From: Hafnia alvei
GTDB lineage: Bacteria > Pseudomonadota > Gammaproteobacteria > Enterobacterales > Enterobacteriaceae
Assembly: GCF_900095695.1 (NCBI RefSeq)
Contig: NZ_FMIQ01000070.1
Span: 60,198 to 124,197, forward strand
Direction: 5' to 3'
Length of the DNA: 64,000 nt
Shown here piece after piece: positions 34,880 to 46,526 of this stretch. A program made the translations under genes and the position numbers. The notes under the pieces were generated by a model. It did no database searches. It was not told the DNA's origin and saw only the letters and a program-made list of their open reading frames with translations. Within the stretch, counting starts at the first letter, position 1. Every line of letters starts with the position of its first letter.

Positions 34880-35746
34880 ATGTCGCAGGCAGCCCTGAAC
34901 ACTCGCGACCGTGAACCGACCGGTTCTGGCCAACGCCGTAGTGGTGCAGGTCTGCGTCGCAGTAATGGTATTCGTTTGTTTGGTATGATTTTTTTACTAA
35001 TCATACTGGGTTCAATAGTGGTTAGTGGCTGGATGGTGGTGAGCTGGATGAAAGACGCCAGCCGCATGCCGCTTTCCAAGCTGGTAGTAACCGGTGAGCG
35101 TCATTTCACGAAGAATGACGATATTCGGCAGGCGATTTTGTCGTTGGGTGCTCCGGGCACGTTCATGACGCAAAACGTCGATGTTATCCAGCAACAGATT
35201 GAGCGTTTACCGTGGATTAAGCAGGCCAGCGTGCGTAAGCAGTGGCCTAATGAACTCAAGATCCATTTAGTGGAGTATGTTCCGGTCGCGCGTTGGAATG
35301 ACCTACGTTTGGTCGATGCCGAAGGCAAATCGTTCAGCGTGCCAGCAGAGCGTACAGTGCAGCAGAAAATGCCGTTGCTGTATGGCCCAGAGGGCAGCGA
35401 AAATGATGTGCTGGAAGGCTATCACTCAATGAGTCAGGAACTGGCGAAGAATAATTTTAAGCTGAAAATGGTGTCAATGAGTGCACGCCACTCATGGCAG
35501 CTAGGTCTGGATAACGACATTCGTCTTGAGCTGGGGCGTGATGATCCTTCTGGACGACTGGCGCGGTTTGAGGAACTTTATCCCGCGTTACAGCAGCAGG
35601 CGCAGGCAACCAATCAACGTATTAGCTACGTTGATCTGCGCTATGACACCGGCGCCGCCGTGGGATGGGCTCCAGCGCCGCTTGACCAGCAGACACAGCA
35701 AAACGCTAATCAGCAACAGAATCAGGCACAGGTTAAACAACAATGA
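34880..35746 (+). CDS. ftsQ: cell division protein FtsQ
   Basis: Bitopic divisome protein that recruits FtsL and FtsB. It has 288 residues (E. coli 276). The start [13 protein letters not shown] matches E. coli; the cytoplasmic tail is about 14 residues longer and Arg/Gly-rich. The membrane helix covers about 41-63. A POTRA domain begins at [19 protein letters not shown], and the beta domain ends in a Gln-rich tail ([16 protein letters not shown]). Its stop overlaps the ftsA start (ATGA). Confidence 0.96.
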   Translation: MSQAALNTRDREPTGSGQRRSGAGLRRSNGIRLFGMIFLLIILGSIVVSGWMVVSWMKDASRMPLSKLVVTGERHFTKNDDIRQAILSLGAPGTFMTQNVDVIQQQIERLPWIKQASVRKQWPNELKIHLVEYVPVARWNDLRLVDAEGKSFSVPAERTVQQKMPLLYGPEGSENDVLEGYHSMSQELAKNNFKLKMVSMSARHSWQLGLDNDIRLELGRDDPSGRLARFEELYPALQQQAQATNQRISYVDLRYDTGAAVGWAPAPLDQQTQQNANQQQNQAQVKQQ

Positions 35747-36999
35747 TCAAGTCGACGGACAGAAAACTGGTAGTTGGACTGGAGATCGGAACGGCGAAAG
35801 TAGCCGCTCTGGTAGGGGAAGTTCTGCCCGATGGCATGGTCAATATCATCGGTGTGGGCAGTTGCCCATCCCGTGGCATGGATAAGGGCGGTGTTAACGA
35901 TCTGGAATCCGTCGTTAAATGCGTCCAACGCGCGATTGATCAAGCCGAACTGATGGCAGATTGCCAAATTTCTTCAGTCTATTTGGCTCTTTCTGGCAAA
36001 CATATCAGTTGTCAGAACGAAATAGGGATGGTTCCTATTTCCGAAGAAGAAGTGACGCTGGAAGATGTAGAGAATGTGGTTCATACCGCGAAGTCTGTTC
36101 GCGTGCGTGATGAGCACCGCGTTCTGCATGTTATCCCGCAGGAATATGCCATCGACTATCAAGAAGGCATCAAAAATCCGGTTGGCCTTTCTGGCGTGCG
36201 TATGCAAGCTAAGGTTCATCTGATTACCTGCCATAATGATATGGCAAAGAATATTGTCAAAGCAGTTGAGCGCTGTGGGCTTAAGGTCGATCAACTGATT
36301 TTTGCGGGACTTGCAGCGAGTTATGCTGTATTGACCGAGGATGAGCGCGAACTGGGCGTTTGTGTGGTAGATATCGGCGGTGGCACCATGGATATGGCAG
36401 TCTATACCGGTGGAGCACTGCGTCATACCAAGGTTATCCCATATGCAGGTAACGTGGTAACGAGCGATATTGCCTATGCATTTGGAACGCCTCCAACTGA
36501 CGCCGAAGCGATTAAAGTGCGTTACGGATGCGCGATGGGGACGTTGGTCAGCAAAGACGAAAGCGTCGAGGTACCAAGTGTTGGTGGACGTCCACCGCGC
36601 AGCTTGCAGCGTCAGACGCTCGCTGAGGTTATCGAACCACGTTATACAGAACTGTTAAATCTGGTGAATGATGAAATTCTGCAGTTGCAGGAACAGCTTC
36701 GCCAGCAGGGTGTCAAACATCATCTGGCAGCAGGGATCGTGTTAACCGGTGGTGCCGCGCAGATCGACGGATTGGCAGCGTGTGCACAACAGGTTTTCCA
36801 TACGCAAGTACGTATTGGACAGCCTCTGAATATCACTGGCCTGACAGATTATGCGCAGGAACCTTACTACTCAACGGCGGTTGGGTTGCTGCATTACGGA
36901 AAAGAGTCGCACCTTAGCGGTGAGGCTGAAGTAGAAAAAAGAGCTTCAGTGGGCAATTGGTTCAAGAAAATCAACGGCTGGCTGAGAAAAGAGTTTTAA
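35743..36999 (+). CDS. ftsA: cell division protein FtsA
   Basis: Actin-like protein that anchors FtsZ filaments to the membrane. It has 418 residues (E. coli 420). The actin-fold nucleotide motifs are visible: [17 protein letters not shown] (near 10), [14 protein letters not shown] (near 207) and [14 protein letters not shown] (near 331). The C-terminal amphipathic helix ([13 protein letters not shown]) is the membrane-targeting tail. It overlaps ftsQ by 4 nt. Confidence 0.97.
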   Translation: MIKSTDRKLVVGLEIGTAKVAALVGEVLPDGMVNIIGVGSCPSRGMDKGGVNDLESVVKCVQRAIDQAELMADCQISSVYLALSGKHISCQNEIGMVPISEEEVTLEDVENVVHTAKSVRVRDEHRVLHVIPQEYAIDYQEGIKNPVGLSGVRMQAKVHLITCHNDMAKNIVKAVERCGLKVDQLIFAGLAASYAVLTEDERELGVCVVDIGGGTMDMAVYTGGALRHTKVIPYAGNVVTSDIAYAFGTPPTDAEAIKVRYGCAMGTLVSKDESVEVPSVGGRPPRSLQRQTLAEVIEPRYTELLNLVNDEILQLQEQLRQQGVKHHLAAGIVLTGGAAQIDGLAACAQQVFHTQVRIGQPLNITGLTDYAQEPYYSTAVGLLHYGKESHLSGEAEVEKRASVGNWFKKINGWLRKEF

Positions 37000-37011
37000 T
37001 GTTTAAAAAAA

Positions 37012-37038
37012 GAGATCATCCTTACGCGTTATGATCTC
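37012..37038 (+). promoter_or_regulatory. hairpin in the ftsA-ftsZ gap
   Basis: GAGATCAT and ATGATCTC form a perfect 8-bp stem around an 11-nt loop, 30 nt before the ftsZ ATG. There is no T-run, so it is not a terminator. A role in mRNA processing or ftsZ translation is possible but unproven. Confidence 0.5.
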
Positions 37039-37068
37039 GAAGCGACAGGCACAAAACGGAGAGAAACT

Positions 37069-38229
37069 ATGTTTGAACCAATGGAATTAACCAATGACGC
37101 GGTGATTAAAGTCATCGGCGTCGGCGGCGGCGGTGGCAATGCCGTAGAGCACATGGTGCGCGAGCGTATCGAGGGCGTAGAGTTCTTCGCCGTTAACACG
37201 GATGCTCAGGCGTTGCGTAAAACAGCTGTCGGCCAAACCATTCAGATCGGTAGTGGTATCACTAAAGGTTTGGGTGCGGGTGCAAACCCTGAAGTCGGTC
37301 GTAACTCTGCAGAGGAAGACCGTGAAGGTCTGCGCGCTGCATTGGAAGGTGCTGACATGGTCTTCATCGCAGCCGGTATGGGCGGTGGTACAGGCACTGG
37401 TGCTGCGCCCGTTGTGGCTGAAGTAGCCAAAGATTTAGGTATTCTGACTGTTGCCGTGGTGACTAAGCCTTTCAACTTTGAAGGCAAAAAGCGCATGGCG
37501 TTTGCAGAACAGGGTATTGCTGAACTGTCCAAACACGTGGACTCCCTGATCACTATTCCGAACGATAAGCTGTTAAAAGTTCTGGGTCGTGGTATTTCCC
37601 TGTTAGACGCATTCGGCGCGGCTAACGACGTACTGAAAGGTGCGGTGCAGGGTATTGCGGAACTGATTACACGCCCAGGTCTGATGAACGTCGACTTCGC
37701 GGACGTGCGTACCGTCATGTCTGAAATGGGTTATGCCATGATGGGTTCGGGTATTGCCTGCGGTGAAGACCGTGCGGAAGAAGCGGCTGAAATGGCTATC
37801 TCTTCTCCACTGTTGGAAGATATCGATCTGTCTGGTGCGCGCGGCGTGCTGGTTAACATCACTGCGGGCTTCGACCTGCGTTTAGATGAGTTCGAAACCG
37901 TTGGTAACACTATTCGTGCATTCGCTTCTGACAATGCAACCGTAGTTATCGGTACTTCTCTGGATCCAGAGATGAACGATGAACTGCGTGTGACCGTCGT
38001 TGCGACCGGCATCGGCATGGATAAGCGTCCTGAGATTACACTGGTAACAAGCAAACAGGCTCCACAGCCGGTTATTGACCAGCGTTATCAGCAGCACGGC
38101 TTGTCTCCGTTACCACAAGAAAACAAACCTGCAGCGGCCAAAGTCGTTAACGACCAAACCGCTCAGGGGAGCAATAAAGAACCAGATTATCTGGATATTC
38201 CAGCCTTCTTGCGTAAGCAAGCTGACTAA
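37069..38229 (+). CDS. ftsZ: cell division GTPase FtsZ
   Basis: Tubulin homologue that forms the Z-ring. It has 386 residues (E. coli 383). The tubulin signature [10 protein letters not shown] starts at residue 105 and the first glycine loop VGGGGGN spans about 18-24. The variable linker follows residue 316, and the C-terminal peptide [14 protein letters not shown] is the FtsA/ZipA/ZapD-binding tail. The ribosome site GGAGAG is strong, consistent with high expression. Confidence 0.98.
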   Translation: MFEPMELTNDAVIKVIGVGGGGGNAVEHMVRERIEGVEFFAVNTDAQALRKTAVGQTIQIGSGITKGLGAGANPEVGRNSAEEDREGLRAALEGADMVFIAAGMGGGTGTGAAPVVAEVAKDLGILTVAVVTKPFNFEGKKRMAFAEQGIAELSKHVDSLITIPNDKLLKVLGRGISLLDAFGAANDVLKGAVQGIAELITRPGLMNVDFADVRTVMSEMGYAMMGSGIACGEDRAEEAAEMAISSPLLEDIDLSGARGVLVNITAGFDLRLDEFETVGNTIRAFASDNATVVIGTSLDPEMNDELRVTVVATGIGMDKRPEITLVTSKQAPQPVIDQRYQQHGLSPLPQENKPAAAKVVNDQTAQGSNKEPDYLDIPAFLRKQAD

Positions 38230-38324
38230 TTTACTCAGATATTTGGCATCTCCGCTCTTTGTGCTAAACTGTCCCGCCGCCCTTAGTATAAAGTTAACTT
38301 TGCTAAAGGTGGTTGGATGGATAA

Positions 38325-39260
<936 letters not shown>

Positions 39261-39278
39261 CGCCTACTGTTTCTGATC

Positions 39279-39335
39279 ACGACTGGCGGAGTTAGTACTC
39301 TCTCCGGCTAATGAAGCCAGTCGTTCTAATTTTTA
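39279..39335 (+). terminator. probable terminator after lpxC
   Basis: ACGACTGGC (39279-39287) and GCCAGTCGT (39316-39324) are perfectly complementary and enclose a second small GGAG/CTCC stem. The following TCTAATTTTTATT is T-rich. Confidence 0.75.
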
Positions 39336-39519
39336 TTCCTGCTTAAATCTTCTATTAGCGCTTTATTCCCTGCTTTAATTCTTCATAATCAAACTACTAT
39401 GATGTAAACGCATCATTATTATTGTTTCTATCGAGTGGTATTGATGAATCCTGATGTGGATTGATAATAATAATGGTAAAATCTGCGGCCTATGTGTAGT
39501 GGAAATACGGAAATCTGAT

Positions 39520-40047
39520 GTGATTGGTATTCTCAATCGTTGGCGACAATTTGGCAGACGCTATTTTTGGCCGCATCTCCTATGGGGGATGGTCGCGGCT
39601 ACGCTTGGTGTGCCTACTGCATTAGCGAATACCGAACAGACTAAAGTTGCCGATCCTTCTACCAGCTTGCAGCGTTTAATCAACGCCCATAACACGAATG
39701 AATTCGCCTGGCTTCAGGCCAGCAAACGCCGCGGTAGTTTTCAATCCGTGGATTATTGGCATCAGCATGCGCTGCGCACGGCGATTCGGCATCTAAGCTA
39801 TCGCATGACCCCGCAGGCAGCGACGAGTGAGCCCGTCAATGATATCAAGGCTGGTGAGCTGCATGCTCAGCAGCTGGTGTTACTCAGTTCTTTAAGCTCG
39901 CTGTTAACGCTACAGCCGGCTATCACGCCTTCTACCCCCGTTTTATTGATGCCTGAGTCGGATACTGCGCCTATCGCGCATAAGCCAGCACTCTGGGTTG
40001 CTCAGGTTCAGGGCATTCGTGCCGGACCCCAGCTACGCCATATCTAA
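39520..40047 (+). CDS. secM: secretion monitor SecM, arrest motif altered
   Basis: Leader protein whose translational arrest controls secA expression in response to secretion activity. With the GTG start at 39520 it has 175 residues (E. coli 170). The start MIGILNRWRQFGRRYFWPHL matches E. coli MSGILTRWRQFGKRYFW, and a signal peptide follows. An ATG at 39454 would add 22 unrelated residues. The arrest segment reads HKPALWVAQVQGIRAGP: Trp, Gly-Ile-Arg-Ala-Gly-Pro are kept, but the usual Phe five residues before Trp is His, and Ile after Trp is Val. It sits 76 nt upstream of secA as expected. Confidence 0.9.
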   Translation: MIGILNRWRQFGRRYFWPHLLWGMVAATLGVPTALANTEQTKVADPSTSLQRLINAHNTNEFAWLQASKRRGSFQSVDYWHQHALRTAIRHLSYRMTPQAATSEPVNDIKAGELHAQQLVLLSSLSSLLTLQPAITPSTPVLLMPESDTAPIAHKPALWVAQVQGIRAGPQLRHI

Positions 40048-40123
40048 TTGTTTTTTATACCATCTCATCACTATAAAATTTGGGCGATCGTCAAGCATCG
40101 CTCCCTAAGAGATATTAAGAATT

Positions 40124-42832
40124 ATGTTAATTAAATTATTGACCAAGGTTTTTGGTAGCCGTAACGATCGTACGCTGCGCCGTATGCGCAAAGCTGTAGC
40201 ACTGATTAATCAGATGGAACCGGAGATGGAAAAACTCTCCGACGACGAGCTGAAAGCAAAAACCAATGAGTTCCGTGAGCGTTTGGCAAAAGGCGCAACG
40301 GTAGAAAGCTTGTTGCCAGAAGCTTTTGCGACCGTTCGTGAAGCGAGTAAGCGCGTGTTTGGTATGCGTCACTTCGACGTTCAGCTGTTAGGCGGTATGG
40401 TTCTGAATGACCGCTGTATCGCAGAAATGCGTACTGGTGAAGGTAAGACCCTGACCGCAACCCTGCCGGCATATCTGAATGCGCTGAGCGGCAAAGGCGT
40501 ACACGTTGTTACCGTGAACGACTACTTGGCACAGCGTGATGCCGAAAACAACCGTCCACTGTTCGAGTTCCTCGGCCTGTCTGTTGGTATCAACCTGCCT
40601 GGTATGACCGCACCAGCGAAACGCGCCGCTTACGCCGCTGATATCACCTACGGTACTAACAACGAATACGGCTTTGACTACCTGCGCGACAACATGGCGT
40701 TTAGCCCTGAAGAACGCGTTCAGCGCAAATTGCACTATGCGCTGGTGGATGAGGTTGACTCCATTCTGATCGATGAAGCGCGTACGCCGCTGATTATCTC
40801 TGGCCCTGCAGAAGACAGCTCCGAGATGTACATCCGTGTGAATAAACTTATTCCTAAGCTGATCCGTCAGGAAAAAGAAGACTCTGATACCTTCCAAGGT
40901 GAAGGTCACTTCTCCGTTGATGAGAAAAGCCGTCAGGTTAACCTGACCGAACGTGGTCTGATCCTGATTGAAGAGATGCTGGTTGAAGCGGGCATCATGG
41001 AAGAAGGTGAGTCTCTGTACTCTCCGGCTAACATTATGCTGATGCATCACGTTACCGCGGCATTGCGCGCACACGTGCTGTTTACGCGTGACGTTGACTA
41101 CATTGTTAAAGATGGCGAAGTTATCATCGTCGATGAGCACACCGGCCGTACCATGCAAGGTCGTCGCTGGTCTGATGGTCTGCATCAGGCGGTTGAAGCG
41201 AAAGAAGGCGTTGAGATCCAAAACGAAAACCAAACGCTGGCTTCTATTACCTTCCAGAATTACTTCCGTCTGTATGAAAAATTAGCCGGTATGACCGGTA
41301 CTGCTGATACTGAAGCATTCGAATTCAGCTCTATCTACAAACTGGATACCATCGTTGTTCCAACCAACCGTCCAATGATCCGTAACGATATGCCTGATCT
41401 GGTCTACATGACTGAAATGGAAAAAATCGGTGCGATTATTGAAGATATCCGTGAATGTACTAAACGCGGACAGCCAGTGCTGGTGGGTACTATCTCGATT
41501 GAAAAATCAGAAGTGGTTTCTCAGGAGCTGACTAAAGCGGGTATCAAACACAACGTATTGAACGCCAAGTTCCATGCGAAAGAAGCAGATATCGTGGCCA
41601 ACGCCGGTCAGCCTGGCGCGGTAACTATCGCAACCAACATGGCCGGTCGTGGTACTGACATTGTGCTGGGCGGCAGCTGGCAGACTGAAGTCGCTGATCT
41701 GGTTGAGCCTACTGACGAACAGATTGAAGAAATCAAAGCCGCGTGGAAAATTCGCCATGATGCAGTTCTGGCAGCGGGCGGTTTACACATCATTGGTACC
41801 GAGCGTCATGAATCACGCCGTATCGATAACCAGCTGCGTGGCCGTGCGGGCCGTCAGGGTGATGCCGGTTCTTCTCGCTTCTACCTGTCTATGGAAGATG
41901 CCCTGATGCGCATCTTCGCTTCTGATCGCGTTACCGGCATGATGCGTAAATTAGGTATGAAACCAGGCGAAGCCATTGAGCATCCTTGGGTGACCAAAGC
42001 AATCGCCAATGCGCAGCGCAAAGTTGAAAGCCGTAACTTTGATATTCGTAAGCAACTGCTGGAATATGATGATGTGGCCAATGACCAACGCCGTGCGATC
42101 TACACCCAGCGTAACGAACTGCTGGACGTAAGCGACGTTAGCGAAACCATTACCAGCATCCGTGAAGATGTGTTTAAAACCGTGCTTGATACCTATATCC
42201 CACCGCAGTCACTGGAAGAAATGTGGGATATCGAAGGCCTGCAAGAGCGTCTGAAGAATGACTTTGATTTGGAAATGCCAATCAAAGAGTGGCTTGATAA
42301 AGAGCCTGAATTGCATGAAGAAACTCTGCGTGAACGCATTTTCCAGCAGGCCGTTGAAGTTTATCAGCGCAAAGAAGAAGTTGTTGGCGTAGAAATGATG
42401 CGCAACTTTGAGAAGGGCGTGATGCTGCAAACGTTGGACTCCCTGTGGAAAGAACATCTGGCTGCCATGGACTACCTGCGTCAGGGCATCCATCTGCGTG
42501 GTTATGCGCAGAAAGATCCTAAGCAAGAATATAAGCGTGAATCCTTCGCGATGTTCGCGTCTATGCTGGAATCGCTGAAATACGAAGTGATCAGCGTGCT
42601 GAGCAAAGTTCAGGTGCGTATGCCAGAAGAAGTTGAAGCAATGGAACAACAGCGCCGTGAAGAAGCTGAACGTCTGGCCCGCCAGCAGCAGCTTAGCCAC
42701 GTAGATGATGCCACTCTGGTTGCGCAGGATTTGGCTTCTCAGACAGGCGAACGCAAAGTTGGGCGTAACGATCCATGTCCTTGCGGTTCTGGTAAAAAAT
42801 ACAAACAGTGTCATGGTCGCCTGCAAGGCTAA
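40124..42832 (+). CDS. secA: preprotein translocase ATPase SecA
   Basis: Motor ATPase that drives proteins through SecYEG. It has 902 residues (E. coli 901). Walker [14 protein letters not shown] lies near residue 104, Walker [20 protein letters not shown] near 207-225, and the second RecA domain has [14 protein letters not shown] near 505. The C-terminal zinc motif [14 protein letters not shown], which binds SecB, is complete. Translation is expected to depend on SecM arrest upstream. Confidence 0.98.
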   Translation: MLIKLLTKVFGSRNDRTLRRMRKAVALINQMEPEMEKLSDDELKAKTNEFRERLAKGATVESLLPEAFATVREASKRVFGMRHFDVQLLGGMVLNDRCIAEMRTGEGKTLTATLPAYLNALSGKGVHVVTVNDYLAQRDAENNRPLFEFLGLSVGINLPGMTAPAKRAAYAADITYGTNNEYGFDYLRDNMAFSPEERVQRKLHYALVDEVDSILIDEARTPLIISGPAEDSSEMYIRVNKLIPKLIRQEKEDSDTFQGEGHFSVDEKSRQVNLTERGLILIEEMLVEAGIMEEGESLYSPANIMLMHHVTAALRAHVLFTRDVDYIVKDGEVIIVDEHTGRTMQGRRWSDGLHQAVEAKEGVEIQNENQTLASITFQNYFRLYEKLAGMTGTADTEAFEFSSIYKLDTIVVPTNRPMIRNDMPDLVYMTEMEKIGAIIEDIRECTKRGQPVLVGTISIEKSEVVSQELTKAGIKHNVLNAKFHAKEADIVANAGQPGAVTIATNMAGRGTDIVLGGSWQTEVADLVEPTDEQIEEIKAAWKIRHDAVLAAGGLHIIGTERHESRRIDNQLRGRAGRQGDAGSSRFYLSMEDALMRIFASDRVTGMMRKLGMKPGEAIEHPWVTKAIANAQRKVESRNFDIRKQLLEYDDVANDQRRAIYTQRNELLDVSDVSETITSIREDVFKTVLDTYIPPQSLEEMWDIEGLQERLKNDFDLEMPIKEWLDKEPELHEETLRERIFQQAVEVYQRKEEVVGVEMMRNFEKGVMLQTLDSLWKEHLAAMDYLRQGIHLRGYAQKDPKQEYKRESFAMFASMLESLKYEVISVLSKVQVRMPEEVEAMEQQRREEAERLARQQQLSHVDDATLVAQDLASQTGERKVGRNDPCPCGSGKKYKQCHGRLQG

Positions 42833-42862
42833 TCATTTAACGCTGTGAACATCATTGTTATC

Positions 42863-42894
42863 AAGGGATACGCTTTGGCGTGTCCCTTTTTCTT
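42863..42894 (+). terminator. terminator after secA
   Basis: AAGGGATACGC, a short loop and GCGTGTCCCTT, followed by TTTTCTT. One G-T pair lies in the stem. Confidence 0.88.
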
Positions 42895-42932
42895 ACCTTA
42901 TCAGGTAAGAATGTCATCAGAAGGAATAAGCT

Positions 42933-43328
42933 ATGAGCCTGAAACATTTGCACATTGCAGTGGGTATTATTCGCAATGACGAAGGGGAGATTTTCATTAC
43001 TCAGCGTGGCAGCGACTCACATTTATCCGGCCTGTGGGAGTTTCCCGGCGGAAAAATTGAGGTTAATGAGAGTCCAGTTCAGGGATTGCAGCGTGAGTTA
43101 TTAGAAGAGACGGGGATTGAAGTATTGGACAGTGAACTGCTGTACCAGCTGGATCATCGTTTTAGCGATCGTATTGTCACGCTCTATTTCTACTTGGTTA
43201 AGTGTTGGAATAACACGCCATACGGGCGAGAGGGCCAGCCAATGCGTTGGGTGCACCAGCATCAGCTGAAAGCTGAAGAGTTTCCCGAGCCTAACAAGCC
43301 GGTTATCGAACAGCTTAACAAGGCTTAA
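42933..43328 (+). CDS. mutT: 8-oxo-dGTP diphosphatase MutT
   Basis: Nudix hydrolase that removes 8-oxo-dGTP and prevents A:T to C:G mutations. It has 131 residues (E. coli 129). The Nudix box starts at Gly40 (GKIEVNESPVQGLQRELLEE, then TGI), with all catalytic glutamates present. MRWVHQHQLKAEEFPEPNKP near the C-terminus matches the family. AGAAGGAAT precedes the ATG. Confidence 0.96.
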   Translation: MSLKHLHIAVGIIRNDEGEIFITQRGSDSHLSGLWEFPGGKIEVNESPVQGLQRELLEETGIEVLDSELLYQLDHRFSDRIVTLYFYLVKCWNNTPYGREGQPMRWVHQHQLKAEEFPEPNKPVIEQLNKA

Positions 43329-43347
43329 CACTTAACGAAACTTAGAT

Positions 43348-43367
43348 GGCGTAGGAAAACCTACGCC
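43348..43367. terminator. hairpin between convergent mutT and yacG
   Basis: GGCGTAGG, AAAA loop and CCTACGCC form a perfect 8-bp stem between the two stop codons. T-runs are absent on both sides, so termination strength is doubtful. Confidence 0.5.
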
Positions 43368-43377
43368 TGTGAACGCA

Positions 43378-43572
43378 TTACTGCTCTTCACTCCAGTCAT
43401 CACTTTCTGAAAGATCTGGATTACTCGGAATGCGCTTCTCTTCATCCGCCCATTCGCCAAGATCAATCAGCTGGCAGCGTTTGCAGCAGAATGGACGATA
43501 AGGGCTTTGCTCACCCCAAATTACGGATTTGCCGCAGATAGGGCAGTTCACCGTCATTACTTCATCTTTCAT
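43378..43572 (-). CDS. yacG: DNA gyrase inhibitor YacG
   Basis: Small zinc protein that binds GyrB and inhibits gyrase in E. coli. It has 64 residues (E. coli 65). The four zinc cysteines are readable in [13 protein letters not shown] and [16 protein letters not shown], and the acidic C-terminal tail is typical. It forms a minus-strand run with zapD and coaE, 65 nt after zapD. Confidence 0.95.
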   Translation of the reverse strand: MKDEVMTVNCPICGKSVIWGEQSPYRPFCCKRCQLIDLGEWADEEKRIPSNPDLSESDDWSEEQ

Positions 43573-43637
43573 TTTCTATTTCCTTTCGTGCTCACTTTTT
43601 TGAGAACGCTTCAGCGTTGTGAGCCTTTAGTGCATTT

Positions 43638-44390
43638 TTAGCAGCAGGCTAGTTCAAACTGCAAACGTTCTGGAACAGAACCCTGCTCACTATCAAGTGG
43701 TAAGAAGCGGATCGCAAAACGGGTTTTGTGCCCGGAAACTTGCGGGTACACCTGCAAATTCAAAGCAATATTCATTCGCAGCAGGTCGGCATCTTCCGCG
43801 TTATCCTGATAAAAACCGTTGAGACTGATCATCGGTTTAAAAACGCCAGAGTTACGGATTAAGTTTAGGATTAACGTCAGCGTTGCGGATAATGGTTCAA
43901 GGGAAGTGAGCCAAGAATCGACCAGTTCGTCGCGGACTTCTTGCGGCTGATGCAGCCAAATGTGCAGTGTAGGAAGGTCAAAACTACAGCAACCACCGGG
44001 GATACCCAAACGCTGACGAACCAAGGCGATGAGACGATCTTCTCGCAGCTGTTGGCCAATACGCGGCGCAGCCATCAATGTGGCGGCCTGATTTTTCAGT
44101 TGGTTACGTAATTGGCGGATCATCTCCTGATCGACGCCGGGAACTTCAGTCCATTGCAACAGTTTACGCTGTTGGCGTTCAAGCTCTTTTAATAGCTCGG
44201 TGCGCACTTCGCCGCGCTCCAATACATCGAGCAGATCGGCCGTGGTACGAAAAAAGGCGAGAGCGCCAGTGATATCTTGTAGATGTCTATGTTGCTGTAA
44301 TTGCTGAAGTAAGAAATCGATTCGTAGCCAAGTACGCATCTTTTCATTTAGCGGATGTTCAAACAAAACAGTCGTAGATGTATCACTCAT
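43638..44390 (-). CDS. zapD: cell division protein ZapD
   Basis: Cytoplasmic protein that binds the FtsZ C-terminus and bundles filaments. It has 250 residues (E. coli 247). Family segments include [21 protein letters not shown] at the start (helical domain) and [16 protein letters not shown] near residue 135 (beta domain). It overlaps coaE by 8 nt and was formerly called YacF. Confidence 0.94.
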   Translation of the reverse strand: MSDTSTTVLFEHPLNEKMRTWLRIDFLLQQLQQHRHLQDITGALAFFRTTADLLDVLERGEVRTELLKELERQQRKLLQWTEVPGVDQEMIRQLRNQLKNQAATLMAAPRIGQQLREDRLIALVRQRLGIPGGCCSFDLPTLHIWLHQPQEVRDELVDSWLTSLEPLSATLTLILNLIRNSGVFKPMISLNGFYQDNAEDADLLRMNIALNLQVYPQVSGHKTRFAIRFLPLDSEQGSVPERLQFELACC

Positions 44391-45006
44391 GGTGTGGATC
44401 CTGTTGGGTCGCTGCCGCCAGATCTAGATAGTGACGATGCAGTGAGGCAACGCGCGGCGCGATGGTTTCAGGGCTACCGCTGTTCTCAATAATATCATCA
44501 GCATAGGCTAAACGCTGTGCACGTGTGGCCTGGGCTGCCAAAATGTTTGCGGCTTGTTCGCGAGAAACACCGTCGCGAGCCATCGTCCGCTGAAGCTGTA
44601 CTTCAGGATCAACGTCAACTACCAAGACGCGCTGCGCTCGTTGAGTTAATCCATTTTCAATCAGCAGAGGAACCACCCATAAAGCATAAGGGGTATCAAT
44701 CGTGGTCAGTTGACGCTGCGTCTCTTGATGAATCATGGGATGCAGCAGGCTATTGAGCCACATTTTTTCCTGCGGTTGATTAAAAATAATTTCTCGCAGC
44801 AATGCCCGATTTAATGAGCCATCATCCAGCAATATTTTTTGACCGAAATGTGCGGCAATTTTTTGTAGCGCGGGAGCGCCAACGGCGACAACCTGCCTGG
44901 CAATGACGTCGGCATCAACAACGGGAACGCCCAACTGACTGAACGCATCCGCGACAGTGCTTTTACCACTGCCGATCCCTCCGGTTAATGCAACGATATA
45001 GGTCAT
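44383..45006 (-). CDS. coaE: dephospho-CoA kinase CoaE
   Basis: Last step of coenzyme A synthesis: phosphorylates the 3'-hydroxyl of dephospho-CoA. It has 207 residues (E. coli 206). The P-loop [15 protein letters not shown] lies near residues 8-22 and the lid region has [16 protein letters not shown]. Two adjacent ATG codons exist (45009 and 45006); the second has the better distance from AAGGTGG. It overlaps zapD by 8 nt. Confidence 0.95.
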   Translation of the reverse strand: MTYIVALTGGIGSGKSTVADAFSQLGVPVVDADVIARQVVAVGAPALQKIAAHFGQKILLDDGSLNRALLREIIFNQPQEKMWLNSLLHPMIHQETQRQLTTIDTPYALWVVPLLIENGLTQRAQRVLVVDVDPEVQLQRTMARDGVSREQAANILAAQATRAQRLAYADDIIENSGSPETIAPRVASLHRHYLDLAAATQQDPHHE

Positions 45007-45400
45007 CATGCCACCTTTTCATAGCAAATTAGCGCATCAATGCTTGCTGACTAACACCTTAATTAACCCACTATGGGTGCGAGAAATAAATGCCATGCGA
45101 ATCATAATGGTCCTAGCGCCAAGTGCAAGCAAGGATCTTATTGGCTCGACTATTTTGAGAAAAAAACAGGCAGAGTTGTAAGGTTTACGCTTTTTTATGC
45201 AGAAAAATGTGATCTGGAAGGGAGGAACTGGCTCGGATAAATTTATGGGAGTGTAACCTAAATTTTGATGAAAAAGCAGTCTTGTCGAGGTGGAATTCTT
45301 GCGTATGATAACGTCACTGGAACTGGCGTCATGCAACAGCCAATCGTTTGTATGATTGCATTCCCTGCGAATCGTCGCCGTTAACCAGGAAACCAAACAC
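45007..45400. other. divergent region between coaE and guaC
   Basis: About 390 bp between divergent genes. Promoters for both are expected. No well-formed operator was recognised; a GTTTGTATGATTGCA stretch near 45347-45361 only partly resembles a PurR site. In-frame codons upstream of guaC are not used. Confidence 0.4.
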
Positions 45401-46447
45401 ATGCGTATTGAAGAAGATCTGAAGTTAGGCTTTAAAGATGTCCTGATCCGCCCTAAGCGTTCAACCTTAAAAAGCCGTTCTGAAGTTGAGCTTGAGCGTG
45501 AGTACACCTTTAAGCATTCAGGATGGAAGTGGTCCGGCGTTCCGGTTATCGCAGCCAATATGGACACGGTAGGCACTTTCCGCATGGCAGAAGCGCTCGC
45601 TTCTTTCGATGTGCTGACCGCAGTTCACAAACATTACACCGTAGAACAGTGGCAGCAGTTCGTTCAGCGTTCGTCTGAAAGCGTACTGCGCCATGTTATG
45701 GTTTCTACCGGTACCTCTGAAGCTGACTTCCTGAAGATGAAGCAGATTCTGGCCTTATCCCCATCGCTGAAGTTTATCTGTATTGACGTTGCTAATGGTT
45801 ATTCAGAGCACTTCGTGGCCTTCCTGCGTAAAGCGCGTGAAGCATGCCCAGATAAAGTGATTTGTGCGGGTAACGTTGTTACCGGTGAAATGGTCGAAGA
45901 GCTGATTTTGTCCGGCGCAGACATTGTAAAAGTCGGCATCGGTCCGGGCTCCGTGTGTACCACGCGTGTGAAAACCGGCGTTGGTTATCCACAGCTGTCC
46001 GCCGTGATTGAGTGTGCCGATGCTGCGCATGGTCTGGGTGGGCAAATTGTATCCGACGGTGGTTGCACCGTGCCGGGTGATGTGGCTAAAGCTTTCGGCG
46101 GTGGTGCTGATTTCGTGATGCTGGGTGGGATGCTGGCAGGGCATGATGAATGCGAAGGCCGTGTCGTTGAAGACGAAAGCGGTGATAAGTTCATGTTGTT
46201 CTATGGCATGAGCTCTGAGTCTGCCATGAATCGTCACGTTGGCGGTGTTGCGGGCTACCGTGCAGCAGAAGGTAAAACCGTGCGTCTCCCGCTGCGTGGC
46301 TCGGTAGATAACACCGTTCGTGATATCTTGGGTGGCCTACGTTCAGCTTGTACCTACGTTGGCGCAGAGCGCTTGAAAGAGCTAACCAAGCGCACGACCT
46401 TTATCCGCGTTGCGGAGCAGGAAAACCGCGTTTACGGTTCCAACTAA
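45401..46447 (+). CDS. guaC: GMP reductase GuaC
   Basis: NADPH-dependent conversion of GMP to IMP and ammonia, balancing guanine and adenine nucleotides. It has 348 residues (E. coli 347). The catalytic Cys186 is in GPGSVCTTR, within the IMPDH/GMPR barrel; [10 protein letters not shown] and [15 protein letters not shown] are also conserved. The start [18 protein letters not shown] equals E. coli and follows CCAGGAAAC. A longer in-frame start at 45356 is rejected. Confidence 0.97.
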   Translation: MRIEEDLKLGFKDVLIRPKRSTLKSRSEVELEREYTFKHSGWKWSGVPVIAANMDTVGTFRMAEALASFDVLTAVHKHYTVEQWQQFVQRSSESVLRHVMVSTGTSEADFLKMKQILALSPSLKFICIDVANGYSEHFVAFLRKAREACPDKVICAGNVVTGEMVEELILSGADIVKVGIGPGSVCTTRVKTGVGYPQLSAVIECADAAHGLGGQIVSDGGCTVPGDVAKAFGGGADFVMLGGMLAGHDECEGRVVEDESGDKFMLFYGMSSESAMNRHVGGVAGYRAAEGKTVRLPLRGSVDNTVRDILGGLRSACTYVGAERLKELTKRTTFIRVAEQENRVYGSN

Positions 46448-46463
46448 GTTAGCACTCTAAATG

Positions 46464-46500
46464 CAGCCATTCTGTTGATACAGAGTGGCTGTTTTGTTTT
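46464..46500 (+). terminator. terminator after guaC
   Basis: CAGCCATTCTG, six-base loop and CAGAGTGGCTG form an 11-bp stem with one mismatch, followed by TTTTGTTTT. Confidence 0.88.
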
Positions 46501-46526
46501 ATGCCTTCTTTGCCCGTTATCATTTC

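Noticed and set aside
40388..41233. 281-codon antisense frame inside secA
   Set aside because: It lies wholly within conserved secA, and its residues look like a shadow translation.
45340..45365. PurR operator before guaC
   Set aside because: Only one half-site resembles the consensus.
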